A stretch of 64,000 bases of DNA from Cerina sp048266425 (lineage in GTDB: Bacteria > Bacteroidota > Bacteroidia > Flavobacteriales > Flavobacteriaceae), in the NCBI GenBank assembly GCA_048266425.1, contig JBLWZN010000002.1, positions 1 through 64,000 of the forward strand, read 5' to 3'. Positions within the stretch are counted from its first letter, which is position 1. Each line of letters begins with the position of its first letter. The position numbers were made by a program, and so were the translations under genes. A model generated the notes under the pieces. That model ran no database searches, was not told where the DNA came from, and saw only the letters and a list, made by a program, of their open reading frames with translations. Shown piece by piece: positions 35,787 to 44,671 of this stretch.

Positions 35787-37199
35787 ATGAAGACTAAATC
35801 TACCTTTAAGTTCCTGGTTTTAGCACTGGCTGTCCTTTTGATGCAATCATGTCTGGTGGTCAAGGATTACGAGCGTCCCGAATTTCAGGAGACCGATAAT
35901 CTTTATCGTTTGGACAAGGTGCCCATGGATACGGTTAACATTGCAAACATGCCCTGGAACCAATTGTTTACAGATACCTATCTATCAGAATATATAAAGG
36001 AGGGGATCGAGAACAATTTGGATATTAGAATCGCCATACAACAAGTTGCTGCCGCGGAAGCCTACATGAAACAGGGCAAGGCAGGGTATTTGCCCACCCT
36101 GAACGCAAAAGCGACCGTGACCCATCAGGAATTGGCAAAAAACAGTCAGTTTGGCCAGGTTTTCAATGGTTCCGTGGAACAATTTGAGGTTTCTGGGAGC
36201 CTCTCCTGGGAGGCCGATATTTGGGGAAAGATACGCAGTACCAAAAGGGCTTCCAATGCTTCATACCTGCAAAGTAGGGCGGCCCAACAAGCAGTAAAAA
36301 CCCAATTGATCTCGCAGATTGCGGGAACCTATTACCAACTGCTGGCTTTGGACGAGCAACAAAAAATTACGGTAGAGACCATAGAGAATCGAAAGACAAC
36401 ACTAGAAACCATGAAGGTCCTAAAGGAAGCCGGCAACGTAAACCAAGTTGCCGTAGATGGGGCTGCGGCGCAGCTCTACAATGCGCAAGCCTTACTTGTC
36501 GATATTAAAAAAAATATTTTCAGAACTGAAAATACCTTTGCCATACTACTTGGGCGACCTGTACAACGGTTGGACCGTGGGGAGCTCGACCAACAGTCGC
36601 TAAATGCAGACCTAAGTGTAGGGCTACCTTCCCAACTGTTGCGCAACCGACCAGATGTTATGGCGGCGGAATACAATTTGGTCAACGCTTTTGAACTTAC
36701 CAATGTGGCCAAAACCGAATTCTATCCTTCCTTGACAATTTCCGCCACTGGAGGGTACCAAAGCTTAAATGCCAGTGATCTCTTCGACACTGGGTCATTG
36801 TTTGCCAACTTGATCGGTGGATTGACCCAACCCATTTTCAACAAACGGCAGATAAAAACCAAATTTGAAGTTGCCCAGGCGCAAAAGGAACAGGCCTTAT
36901 TGAATTTTGAGAAGACTTTGCTCTTGGCAGGCCAGGAAGTCTCCAATGCCTTATTCGAACACGAATCCGAAACGGAAAAATATGAATATCAGATCAAGGA
37001 AGTAGAAGCGTTGCGCAGGGCGGAGGACAACTCCGAAGAGCTTCTGGACAACGGCTTTGGTACGTATCTAGATCTCTTGGCGGCTAGACAAAATGCCCTG
37101 AACGCAGAACTTAATGTGATTGAAAACAAACTACAACAACTCCAGTCGGTCGTAGATCTGTATAGGGCCTTGGGTGGAGGATGGAATCCAGCTCCCTAG
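35787..37199 (+). CDS. Outer-membrane efflux factor, TolC/NodT lipoprotein
   Basis: This 470-aa protein has a lipoprotein signal ending MQSC (Cys22). Two repeated helical outer-membrane efflux domains follow (EGIENNLDIRIAIQQVAAAEA in the first half and NLVNAFELTNVAKTEFYPSL in the second). The typical NodT motif LLRNRPDVMAAEYNL lies at about 285-300. It completes the tripartite pump as the trimeric channel to the outside. It is the last gene of the operon, followed about 60 bp later by a strong bidirectional terminator. Confidence 0.95.
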   Translation: MKTKSTFKFLVLALAVLLMQSCLVVKDYERPEFQETDNLYRLDKVPMDTVNIANMPWNQLFTDTYLSEYIKEGIENNLDIRIAIQQVAAAEAYMKQGKAGYLPTLNAKATVTHQELAKNSQFGQVFNGSVEQFEVSGSLSWEADIWGKIRSTKRASNASYLQSRAAQQAVKTQLISQIAGTYYQLLALDEQQKITVETIENRKTTLETMKVLKEAGNVNQVAVDGAAAQLYNAQALLVDIKKNIFRTENTFAILLGRPVQRLDRGELDQQSLNADLSVGLPSQLLRNRPDVMAAEYNLVNAFELTNVAKTEFYPSLTISATGGYQSLNASDLFDTGSLFANLIGGLTQPIFNKRQIKTKFEVAQAQKEQALLNFEKTLLLAGQEVSNALFEHESETEKYEYQIKEVEALRRAEDNSEELLDNGFGTYLDLLAARQNALNAELNVIENKLQQLQSVVDLYRALGGGWNPAP

Positions 37200-37259
37200 C
37201 TTCTTTAAGAGGGAATTCCTAAATAGACAGGATAAATAATAAAATGTACTTATAAGAAA

Positions 37260-37292
37260 CCCCGTCCCTACCTGGAGAAGGTCGGGACGGGG
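37260..37292. terminator. Bidirectional terminator between the RND operon and the metalloprotease
   Basis: CCCCGTCCC (37260-37268) pairs with GGGACGGGG (37284-37292). Inside it, ACCT (37270-37273) pairs with AGGT (37279-37282) around a 5-nt loop. The stem is GC-rich and lies between two convergent stop codons. It is followed by TTCCTTTCTT on the plus strand, so it can serve either direction. Confidence 0.8.
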
Positions 37293-37307
37293 ATTCCTTT
37301 CTTCCCT

Positions 37308-39890
37308 TTAAGGGGAGTTAGCGGGGGCATTCGGACCAGATTTAATTGAAAGATCTGGGTTAAAGGGTCTGTATGGAGCATCCATGTCCTTAGGCTCTCC
37401 GACAACTTCCTCTATTTCCCTTGACAAGTATTGCAGATGGGCTTTGGTCAACCTATCGGTTACTACGGGGATGGTCTCTGTTATTTTGGTTTGTAGGGTT
37501 ATCAGTTCGTTCAAGGCCAAGGAACGAACATCGGTATTGGAAGTGTAATCCTCCGACAGTTTTGCCAATATTCCATTCACCGCCCCATCGGCCATGTTAG
37601 GCTTGTAAAGGGCGATTACATTTGCGACATAGGCCTTCTGCAGCTTTCTCCTATAGGCATCAGCCTTGTAAAACACGTTAAGGTCTCCCCATATCAAATG
37701 GTTGAGATCCTCCAGGTACTCCTCGGGCTTGTAGGTATCCACATCCGTATAACGTTCGGCAATAAAGGTCATCCGGCTCATCCGGCTCCCCCCTAATAAG
37801 TTCATCATTACATTCTCCATGGTACGTGTTACAGATTCCTTGGATCGCGGGGATTGTATGGCGTTCAAGATCCGGTTGGTTTGCAACCATTCCTGCTCAT
37901 GGAATATATAGGTGTCCAGAAAAGCCAATGCCGCTTTCTGGGTGGCCTTTGGGACGGGACTATAGATATCCCCTTCCTCCCCCATAGTCTTGGGTGTTAC
38001 ATAAATACCACCGATATTTTGGGCCACATGAAAAAGATAATTATCATATTGCTTCACCAAATCTTTATACACCTGATCCAAATTAGAATAGTCATCACTT
38101 CCCTTGTCCTTGGTCCACTCTATAAGATGAGGAACTATCCGTTGAAGGTTTACGATACCATAGGTACCTGCCTTCATGGCATTGTCCCCCAAATCTTCAG
38201 ATTGGGTCCTGGGATCAAAATCCCTACCTTCCCCACCAAACCATAGTCTGGGATTGGCAGCTATGCTATCCACAACCCATTTGTTGAGCACTTCCTTCTC
38301 TTCATCCTGCGACAATTCCCTTGGCAATTTGGAATAGCCCCATTGAATGGCCCATTTGTCATAGTCCCCTATACGAGGCCTTAAATCCTTAGGAGGGATA
38401 CTATCCTCTGGTTGGGCTACATAATTAAAACGGGAATAGTCCATAATAGAACTTGAGATTCCATACTTATCGAGCCAAGCCCTATCCCTCAGTTTTTCAA
38501 CCGGGGTAGAATAGCTCGCTCCCATATTATGCCGTAATCCCAAGGAATGACCAACTTCATGGGCACAGGCATAGCGAATAAGCTCACCCATAAGATCGGT
38601 ATCAAATTCCACTTTTCTGGCCCTTGGGTCCACGGCCCCGGCTTGGGTCATGTACCAGTTGTGCAGTAGGTTCATTAAATTGTGATACCATCCAATGTGA
38701 CTTTCCAAAATTTCCCCGCTTCTTGGATCAATAATATTTGGGCCATAAGCATTCTTGGTCGGAGAGGCGAAGTACCGCAAAACGGAAAACCGGGCATCTT
38801 CCAAACTCATGGAATCATTGTCTTCCGGCCATTCCTTTCCAACGATGGCATTTTTAAACCCTGCCTGTTCAAATGCTTTTTGCCAATCCTCTATCCCCTG
38901 AATCAAATAAGGTCTCCATTTTTTAGGGGTGCCCGGCCCAATATAAAATACAATGGGCTTTTTGGGTTCTACCAATTCTCCCCTTTCCCATTTTTCCAAA
39001 TCTTCTGGTTTGGGTTCCAACTTCCACCGATGGATAAATACATTGCGGTCTACTTGTTGCTGGTCATCGCCATATTTAAAATAGGAACTTGCAAAATAAC
39101 CCACTCTTGGGTCAAAATATCGCTTTTCCATCGGGGTTTTGGGAAGCAAGATAAAAGAGTTATTGATTTCCAAGGTTACCATTCCTGCCAAAACTGCAGC
39201 AGGAAGCCCATTAGAACTGTTTCCCGAAGTAGATTTTGACCTGTAGGTTTTTACGGTTCTGATTTCTGTGTTGATGGGAAAGGATTTAATTTCCTCGATA
39301 TAGGACTTGTCCTTTTCCAAGCCCGAAAGCTGATACGAACTCTTTTGCGTATCGCTCAAGGCCAACAAAGGATTTTCACTATTGATAAAATCCGTTACCT
39401 CAATAATGGAAGAATGATGTTTCCCATTGCTGGCCTTAATGTCAAAGGCTTGCAAAATTGGTGTGATGTTGGAATTATTGACCGACATGGAAATCGCATC
39501 GTTTTCGTCCGCTTCGCTAACAAGCGTAGAAACCCGAAGAAAAATATTATTTGCCGGTCCCTTTTCCAAGGTGATCGTCTTTTCCCCTATTTCCTCACCT
39601 CCATAATTTCCAGCTCCCGAAGGGGTTTTAATAAATCTGCTTACTACCAGGATTTCACGGTTCAAAATGCTGTCGGCTACCTCAAAAAAATATTTGTTCC
39701 CCACCTTATGTACCGTAAAAAGCCCACTTGTTGTAACGGCATCCTTGGGTATAATCTTGTCATAGGACTCAACTTTGGTCGATGAACCGGAATCGCCGGA
39801 CTTATTCCCATCAGACTTTCCAAGGGGGTCCAGGACTGAGCAGGAACCTGCAAACAATACTATACAAACCAGTCCGAAAAATAATCTCAT
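37308..39890 (-). CDS. Zinc-dependent metalloprotease lipoprotein (DUF5117/DUF5118/DUF4953)
   Basis: This is an 860-aa lipoprotein (signal ending FAGSC, Cys17). HEVGHSLGLRH (around residues 443-453) is the extended metzincin HExxHxxGxxH zinc site, followed by a Met-turn-like SSIMDYSRFNY. The flanking regions match the DUF5118 (N-terminal), DUF5117 and DUF4953 blocks of a Bacteroidota-wide family of large putative proteases. DGGVNG-type C-terminal helices are present. It is exported and probably anchored at the outer membrane. The substrate is unknown; peptide scavenging or degradation of proteins in the medium is plausible. It is monocistronic, with a 463-bp upstream gap lacking an obvious promoter. 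Confidence 0.9.
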   Translation of the reverse strand: MRLFFGLVCIVLFAGSCSVLDPLGKSDGNKSGDSGSSTKVESYDKIIPKDAVTTSGLFTVHKVGNKYFFEVADSILNREILVVSRFIKTPSGAGNYGGEEIGEKTITLEKGPANNIFLRVSTLVSEADENDAISMSVNNSNITPILQAFDIKASNGKHHSSIIEVTDFINSENPLLALSDTQKSSYQLSGLEKDKSYIEEIKSFPINTEIRTVKTYRSKSTSGNSSNGLPAAVLAGMVTLEINNSFILLPKTPMEKRYFDPRVGYFASSYFKYGDDQQQVDRNVFIHRWKLEPKPEDLEKWERGELVEPKKPIVFYIGPGTPKKWRPYLIQGIEDWQKAFEQAGFKNAIVGKEWPEDNDSMSLEDARFSVLRYFASPTKNAYGPNIIDPRSGEILESHIGWYHNLMNLLHNWYMTQAGAVDPRARKVEFDTDLMGELIRYACAHEVGHSLGLRHNMGASYSTPVEKLRDRAWLDKYGISSSIMDYSRFNYVAQPEDSIPPKDLRPRIGDYDKWAIQWGYSKLPRELSQDEEKEVLNKWVVDSIAANPRLWFGGEGRDFDPRTQSEDLGDNAMKAGTYGIVNLQRIVPHLIEWTKDKGSDDYSNLDQVYKDLVKQYDNYLFHVAQNIGGIYVTPKTMGEEGDIYSPVPKATQKAALAFLDTYIFHEQEWLQTNRILNAIQSPRSKESVTRTMENVMMNLLGGSRMSRMTFIAERYTDVDTYKPEEYLEDLNHLIWGDLNVFYKADAYRRKLQKAYVANVIALYKPNMADGAVNGILAKLSEDYTSNTDVRSLALNELITLQTKITETIPVVTDRLTKAHLQYLSREIEEVVGEPKDMDAPYRPFNPDLSIKSGPNAPANSP

Positions 39891-40353
39891 AAATTAGTAC
39901 TTGAAGATACCGTTAATTGTCTGAGCTAAAAGGTTCGGGAACAAGGCTTGCCTAGTTTTGAAGAGTAAGGGTTCCAGACCGTTTTCAAAACCAGCATAGC
40001 GTAGTTATCGACCTCTATAGACGGAAACTAATTATTTAACGCTATAATTATCAATATCTTATAAGTGGATGGTTTGATTTTTAAGAAGGTTACCGATATA
40101 GGTTTCAGCAATCCAAAAAATCCCCATTAAGTGTTGGATACGATGTTTTATATAAAAAAAGTATCCAAAAATGGGTTAAAAGGTCTTGGTCTCGACCAAA
40201 ATAGTAAATATTCCTAAATATTCAGGATTTCAAGGTCTTAAAAATTTCTTATATAATTGGTGCCAAGAATTATTTCCTTTTGCCGGTCTACCCTAAATTT
40301 GGGCATACAAATTCGTCTGGCAATATTGTTCAATAGTACTTGGCGTGAAATAA
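39891..40353. other. Gene-free interval upstream of the metalloprotease
   Basis: This 463-base AT-rich gap has no frame worth calling. It holds the hairpin at 40123-40175 (listed separately) and a 14-nt palindrome TTGGTC-TC-GACCAA at 40186-40199. No TAnnTTTG box was found on the minus strand within the first 200 bases upstream of the metalloprotease start, so its promoter is unclear. Confidence 0.5.
40123..40175 (-). terminator. Likely terminator of the CYTH-YCII transcript
   Basis: CCCATT (40123-40128) pairs with AATGGG (40170-40175), and TTGGATAC (40134-40141) pairs with GTATCCAA (40161-40168) with a 19-nt AT-rich loop. On the minus strand the hairpin is followed by ATTTTTTGG (a T6 run), as in an intrinsic terminator. 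It sits about 180 nt after the YCII stop codon. Confidence 0.55.
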
Positions 40354-40848
40354 TCACCTCAGGGGAAATCCTTTTGCCGCCCACCATGGATGTATTTCGA
40401 TGACCAATCGTCCAGACTTGACCATGGGGTCCATTTTAGCCAGACTATCGGCCATTTCCAATGTGGGAGTGTTGTAGATTGTTATTCCCCTAATGTCCCC
40501 ATCATCACCAAAAGGTCCCGAGATATCGGCAAACCCTTCCTCGTACATTCTTCCCAAATGCGCTAAGTGCAGTGCTTGAAGACTATCTGCCTGTGCCTTG
40601 GTTTGGGAACGTGACGGGCCACGTTTAAGAAAGGCAATAAAATATTGTTGCATTAGAATGGTATCCTTGGTTGCCCCGTCCACATAATCAAAGGTTTGGT
40701 ACCCTTGGGCAGTAAGTTCCTCCTTTATCTCTTTTGTTGTCTTGGTGACTTCCCTGATCTCTTTCACCGACTTTTCTGGGCTATGGTCAGCGGTTTGCTT
40801 ACAGGATAATAGAAATAAAACCGCTGTAGACCAAATTAATTTCTTCAT
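40354..40848 (-). CDS. YCII-domain lipoprotein
   Basis: This 164-aa protein uses the ATG at 40848; an alternative three codons upstream overlaps the CYTH stop. The signal MKKLIWSTAVLFLLSC (Cys16) marks a lipoprotein. The mature part ends in a YCII-like ferredoxin-fold domain (MQQYFIAFLKRGPSRSQTKAQADSLQALHLAHLGRMYEEGFADISGPF and IEIHPWW). YCII domains are small alpha/beta modules of unclear activity; lipid-anchored exported versions occur in Flavobacteria. It is cotranscribed with the CYTH gene, whose stop is 3 bp before this start. Confidence 0.82.
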   Translation of the reverse strand: MKKLIWSTAVLFLLSCKQTADHSPEKSVKEIREVTKTTKEIKEELTAQGYQTFDYVDGATKDTILMQQYFIAFLKRGPSRSQTKAQADSLQALHLAHLGRMYEEGFADISGPFGDDGDIRGITIYNTPTLEMADSLAKMDPMVKSGRLVIEIHPWWAAKGFPLR

Positions 40849-40850
40849 AA

Positions 40851-41318
40851 TTACCAACTTTTATACGGTGCTTTGGTTAGATACGAATTGTAGTACCGGA
40901 TATCGCCCGTGACCTCTTGGCCCAACCACTCCGGTTTTTTAAAAATTTCATGCTCAGCTTCCAATTCTACCTCGGCGATAACCAATCCTTCGTTGGCCCC
41001 ATGAAACTCGTCTACTTCAAAAAGGTGTCCGGCAAAAGGTATATTGTACCGGGTTTTCTCTAAGATCCCGGACTCGCACAAAGAAAGGAGTTGTTCCGCC
41101 TCCGCAATTAGAATCTCCTTTTCCCATTCAAACCGGGTCGTCCCCGAGGTATTGGATTTTCCCTTTACGGTCAAATAGCCTATATCCCCTTTAATTCGAA
41201 CCCTCACTGTCCGTTCGGGGTCTGTGTTCAAAAATCCCTGAACAATACGTTCCTTGGAGAAAGCGTCATTCCGGTATTCCGAGGATTCGACCAGAAATTT
41301 ACGTTCTATCTCGAGCAT
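40851..41318 (-). CDS. CYTH-domain protein (class IV adenylate cyclase/triphosphatase fold)
   Basis: This 155-aa protein begins with the diagnostic ExExK motif (EIERKFLV) of the CYTH tunnel fold. Alternating charged strands follow (TVRVRIKGDIGYLTVKG, RFEWEKEILIAEAEQLL, FEVDEFHGANEGLVIAEVELE). This spacing is that of bacterial CYTH proteins that bind triphosphorylated substrates with Mg2+ or Mn2+, mostly inorganic triphosphatases. Adenylate cyclase activity is less likely. It lies between an NAD(P)-binding protein and a YCII lipoprotein, in a small minus-strand operon. Confidence 0.92.
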   Translation of the reverse strand: MLEIERKFLVESSEYRNDAFSKERIVQGFLNTDPERTVRVRIKGDIGYLTVKGKSNTSGTTRFEWEKEILIAEAEQLLSLCESGILEKTRYNIPFAGHLFEVDEFHGANEGLVIAEVELEAEHEIFKKPEWLGQEVTGDIRYYNSYLTKAPYKSW

Positions 41319-41340
41319 GATAATCTTTCGATTTTTGGTT

Positions 41341-41994
41341 TTATTGGACTATGTTCTTAATTTCATCCGATTCGATGATCCGCTTTTCATAATTGTGATT
41401 TGCCAACCAGACCATACACATTGCTATAGTTACAGGATGAATGGACCTATATTTCTCCAAGGGCCCTACCAGGAAGAGGTTGACAATTTTCATCAACAAT
41501 TTGGATAGCCATTCGGCTATCCTAAACTCTTCCCTTTTACCGGCAATGAGCGAAGGCCTCAAAATATAAGTCTTGGGGATGCCGACCTTTAAGACCTCCG
41601 TTTCCATTTCCCCTTTTATCCGGTTATAAAAAATCTTACTTTTCGGGTTGGCCCCTAGAGCGGAAATTACGACAAAAATATTAATGCCATTTTTACGGGC
41701 GAGCTTGGCCGCGGTTACTGGTATCCCCAAATCAATTTTGCGATAAAGATTCTTGTTTTTGGTCTTGGCTTTGGTCGTTCCAATGCAGCAATAGATCTCA
41801 TCCCCGGTAAAATTAGGAATACCCGACTGCAATTCCATAAGATCCACGAGATGTTCCTCGATTTTGGGATGGGTAAATCCCACCTCGCTTCTGGAAAAAA
41901 GTTTTATCCTTTCATAACGGTCGTCATCCAATAATTGTCGGAGCAAACATCCCCCGGTCAGACCTGTAGCCCCTAAAATTATAGCTGTTTTCAT
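41341..41994 (-). CDS. NAD(P)H-binding Rossmann protein (HTATIP2/CC3-like)
   Basis: The ATG at 41994 is chosen because the Rossmann motif MKTAIILGATGLTGG begins there; the frame's 22-residue upstream extension is unlikely. The protein is 217 aa. Features are the GATGLTGG dinucleotide site, ALGANPKSKIFYNRIKGEMETEVL with the Tyr-x-x-x-Lys arrangement, and TYILRPSLIAGKREEFR. This layout is that of atypical SDR proteins related to HTATIP2. The substrate is unknown. It leads the three-gene minus-strand run with CYTH and YCII genes (22-bp gap). Confidence 0.82.
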   Translation of the reverse strand: MKTAIILGATGLTGGCLLRQLLDDDRYERIKLFSRSEVGFTHPKIEEHLVDLMELQSGIPNFTGDEIYCCIGTTKAKTKNKNLYRKIDLGIPVTAAKLARKNGINIFVVISALGANPKSKIFYNRIKGEMETEVLKVGIPKTYILRPSLIAGKREEFRIAEWLSKLLMKIVNLFLVGPLEKYRSIHPVTIAMCMVWLANHNYEKRIIESDEIKNIVQ

Positions 41995-42258
41995 TTTATG
42001 AATATTGACGAAAGTGAACTTCTTACAAAATTGTGCTTTTTCACTATCTTTCCAATACAAAAATACGGCTTAATTGTGAGGCCATTTTTAGTTTTTTGAT
42101 TGGTGCAGCCCAGAATAACCCTTGTTTTAAAATCACCACTGTATATGGGCATGTCTAAATAAAATCGATTGCTCGCCCACTATTGCAAAATCTAACGATT
42201 ATTTCTCAAAGGAATTGCTGTGTTAAAAACTCAATTAAATTATCCAAAACAAGCCCCT

Positions 42259-43413
42259 ATGATCAAATCCCAACGTTTTCCTAAATCCTTTATATTACTG
42301 TTGATCATTTTTGCGTCGTGCAATAAAAAACTGTACAACACGGCAGCTACCAAGACTAATATTACAAAAGATTTCAAGGTTGTAGGTTATCTAAGTTCCA
42401 AAAATTTTGACAGAGTAGACAGCATCCCATTAAATTACCTCACCCATCTTAATTTGGCCTTTGCCAATCCGGGCCCGAATGGTAAGCTTAAACTTAATCA
42501 TGAAGAGAATCTGGGCAGGGTTGTGGAAAGGGCACACCAAGCACGCGTAAAGGTCTTTCTCTCCATTGCTGGAGGCGGTATCGATCAAGAACGCGCCCAA
42601 TATTGGCTCAAGGTCCTTCAGCCCGAGAATCGAAAAATCTTTATTAAGGAAATCTTGGATTTCATCGTAAAACACGGCTTGGATGGTATAGATGTAGATA
42701 TTGAGAATAACCTTTTGCCCACGATTACAAATCTTTACACCCCTTTTGTGGTTGAATTAAAAACCGCATTACATACGGCTGGCAAGGGCATTTCTACGGC
42801 ACTAAACGTTTCCGGGCTACACCATGCCATTACCCAAGAAGCATTGGAGGCCTATGATTTTATAAACATTATGGTATACGACAAAACAGGGCCTTGGCGC
42901 CCGGAAATCCCCGGTCCACATGCCCCCTTTTCCTATGCTTTGGAGGCTCTTGACTATTGGACCCAAGTACGTAAAATCCCTGCAGCGAACTTAACATTGG
43001 GAGTACCCTTTTACGGCTATAACTTTTATCCCCTTCCGGCTACCTCTATGGGTTATGGGGATATAGTGAAAATGGATCCCAAATATGCGTATGTTGACCA
43101 AGTTGGTTCACTTTTCTACAATGGCATCCCTACAATGGTCGATAAAACTGAATTGGCATTAAAATCTTTCGGGGGAATTATGATCTGGGAACTTGAACAA
43201 GATTCGAAGAACGACCTCTCCTTGTTGCGGGCAATACATCAGACCATTATGGCCAATGATTGTCATGGAACAGGCGTAACCACTTTTTTTGCCGATTTCG
43301 ACTCGGATGGTTATGGCGATTTGACCAAACCGTTACAAGCGTGCAAGGCACCCAAGAATTATGTACAAAATTGTAGTGACCCCAACGATTCCAATATAAA
43401 TATAGCGCCTTAA
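42259..43413 (+). CDS. GH18 chitinase-like lipoprotein with a C-terminal calcium-type repeat
   Basis: The ATG at 42259 gives a lipoprotein signal ending IIFASC (Cys21) on a 384-aa protein. The GH18 signature LDGIDVDIE has D142, D145, D147 and E149, so the DxxDxDxE catalytic line is complete. Substrate-assisted hydrolysis of beta-1,4-N-acetylglucosamine linkages is expected (chitinase or endo-N-acetylglucosaminidase). After about residue 335 comes one DFDSDGYGD repeat with paired cysteines (QACKAP, NCSDPND), usual as a multi-copy linker in flavobacterial surface proteins but present here once. It is isolated, with no chitin-uptake genes nearby. Confidence 0.88.
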   Translation: MIKSQRFPKSFILLLIIFASCNKKLYNTAATKTNITKDFKVVGYLSSKNFDRVDSIPLNYLTHLNLAFANPGPNGKLKLNHEENLGRVVERAHQARVKVFLSIAGGGIDQERAQYWLKVLQPENRKIFIKEILDFIVKHGLDGIDVDIENNLLPTITNLYTPFVVELKTALHTAGKGISTALNVSGLHHAITQEALEAYDFINIMVYDKTGPWRPEIPGPHAPFSYALEALDYWTQVRKIPAANLTLGVPFYGYNFYPLPATSMGYGDIVKMDPKYAYVDQVGSLFYNGIPTMVDKTELALKSFGGIMIWELEQDSKNDLSLLRAIHQTIMANDCHGTGVTTFFADFDSDGYGDLTKPLQACKAPKNYVQNCSDPNDSNINIAP

Positions 43414-43511
43414 GGATAGAGTCTGGAAGTCATTTCCCAACCTAAAGGGCCTTAATTATCTTCCATCTGTACTAAATTCAAACTAGGGTTTATTTCTAAA
43501 ATATATATAAG

Positions 43512-44609
43512 TTGACAGATTTCCCATTACGAAAGATCATCCATGTAGATATGGACGCATTTTATGCCTCGGTCGAGCAATTAGATCATCCCGAACTAAA
43601 GGGCCTGCCTATCGCGGTCGGGGGCGGGGAAAAAAGAGGTGTGGTCGCGGCGGCCAGCTATGAGGCCCGAAAATTTGGGGTCCGAAGTGCAATGAGTGGC
43701 AATATTGCCAAAAAAAACTGTCCACAACTTATTTTTGTTAAGCCAAGGTTTGCACGTTACCAGGAAATCTCCTTGAAAATCAGGGATATTTTTTACGAGT
43801 TCACGGACCTTGTTGAGCCCTTATCCCTAGATGAAGCGTATTTGGACGTTACGGTTAACAAAAAAGGAAATCCTTCCGCCAGCCTGATTGCCGAGGAAAT
43901 CCGTGGACGCATATACAAGGAACTGGGACTAACCGCCTCGGCAGGAATATCGATCAACAAATTTATCGCCAAGGTTGCCAGCGATTACAACAAGCCAAAT
44001 GGCCAAAAGACCGTAAATCCAGAAGATGTACTCCCATTTTTGGAAAGTTTGGATATCCGAAAATTTTATGGGGTGGGAAAAGTGACTGCTGAAAAAATGT
44101 ATCTGTTGGGCATTTTTACAGGTAAAGAGCTCAAGGAAAGAAGTTTGGAATTTCTGGAAGACCATTTTGGCAAAAGCGGTAGTTTTTATTACGATGTGGT
44201 GCGGGGAATTCACAAAAGTCCCGTAAAGCCCAATAGGATTCAGAAATCGATTGCCGCTGAACACACCTTTGACGAAAATCTAAGCAGTGAGATCTTTATG
44301 CTGGAGCGTTTGGAACATATTGCCAAGGAGGTGGGGAAACGATTAAAAAAATCGGGGTTGGCGGGCAAAACCATAACCTTAAAAATAAAATACAGCGATT
44401 TCACCCTACAGACCCGGACCAAAACCCTGCCCTATTTTGTCGCAGACCCATTCGTTATATTAGAAACGGTTAAGGAACTGCTCTACCAGGAAAAAATGGA
44501 AACCTCCGTTCGACTTCTAGGAATTTCCCTATCCAATTTAAATACCGAAGACAAAAAAACGGAGCTGAAGGACGCCAAGGTTTCCGTACAGATGAGGTTT
44601 GAGTTCTAA
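43512..44609 (+). CDS. dinB: DNA polymerase IV (Y family)
   Basis: This 365-aa protein starts with TTG; the next in-frame Met lies inside the catalytic core (HVDMDAFYASVEQ, D13 and D15), so the TTG is needed. SLDEAYLDV carries the remaining catalytic Asp/Glu pair. GISINKFIAKVASDYNKPNG and the little-finger region (EHTFDENL, LLGISLSNL) complete the fold. It performs translesion DNA synthesis. No LexA-like site was recognised upstream. A strong terminator shared with pyk follows the stop codon immediately. Confidence 0.96.
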   Translation: MTDFPLRKIIHVDMDAFYASVEQLDHPELKGLPIAVGGGEKRGVVAAASYEARKFGVRSAMSGNIAKKNCPQLIFVKPRFARYQEISLKIRDIFYEFTDLVEPLSLDEAYLDVTVNKKGNPSASLIAEEIRGRIYKELGLTASAGISINKFIAKVASDYNKPNGQKTVNPEDVLPFLESLDIRKFYGVGKVTAEKMYLLGIFTGKELKERSLEFLEDHFGKSGSFYYDVVRGIHKSPVKPNRIQKSIAAEHTFDENLSSEIFMLERLEHIAKEVGKRLKKSGLAGKTITLKIKYSDFTLQTRTKTLPYFVADPFVILETVKELLYQEKMETSVRLLGISLSNLNTEDKKTELKDAKVSVQMRFEF

Positions 44610-44648
44610 AAAATGTCCGATAAGTCTTGACGACTTATCGGACATTTT
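44610..44648. terminator. Perfect 17-bp bidirectional terminator between dinB and pyk
   Basis: The arm 44610-44626 (AAAATGTCCGATAAGTC) pairs fully with 44632-44648 around the 5-nt loop TTGAC. Runs of A and T at the base let it act in both directions between the convergent dinB and pyk genes. Confidence 0.92.
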
Positions 44649-44671
44649 GTTCAAATTTTGATTTTACTTAT

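Noticed and set aside
40186..40199. TTGGTC-TC-GACCAA palindrome as an operator
   Set aside because: It is short, has no promoter near it, and the adjacent terminator hairpin accounts better for the structure of this gap.
41995..42060. Longer N-terminus for the NAD(P)-binding protein
   Set aside because: It would put 22 unrelated residues before a Rossmann motif that normally begins at the first Met.
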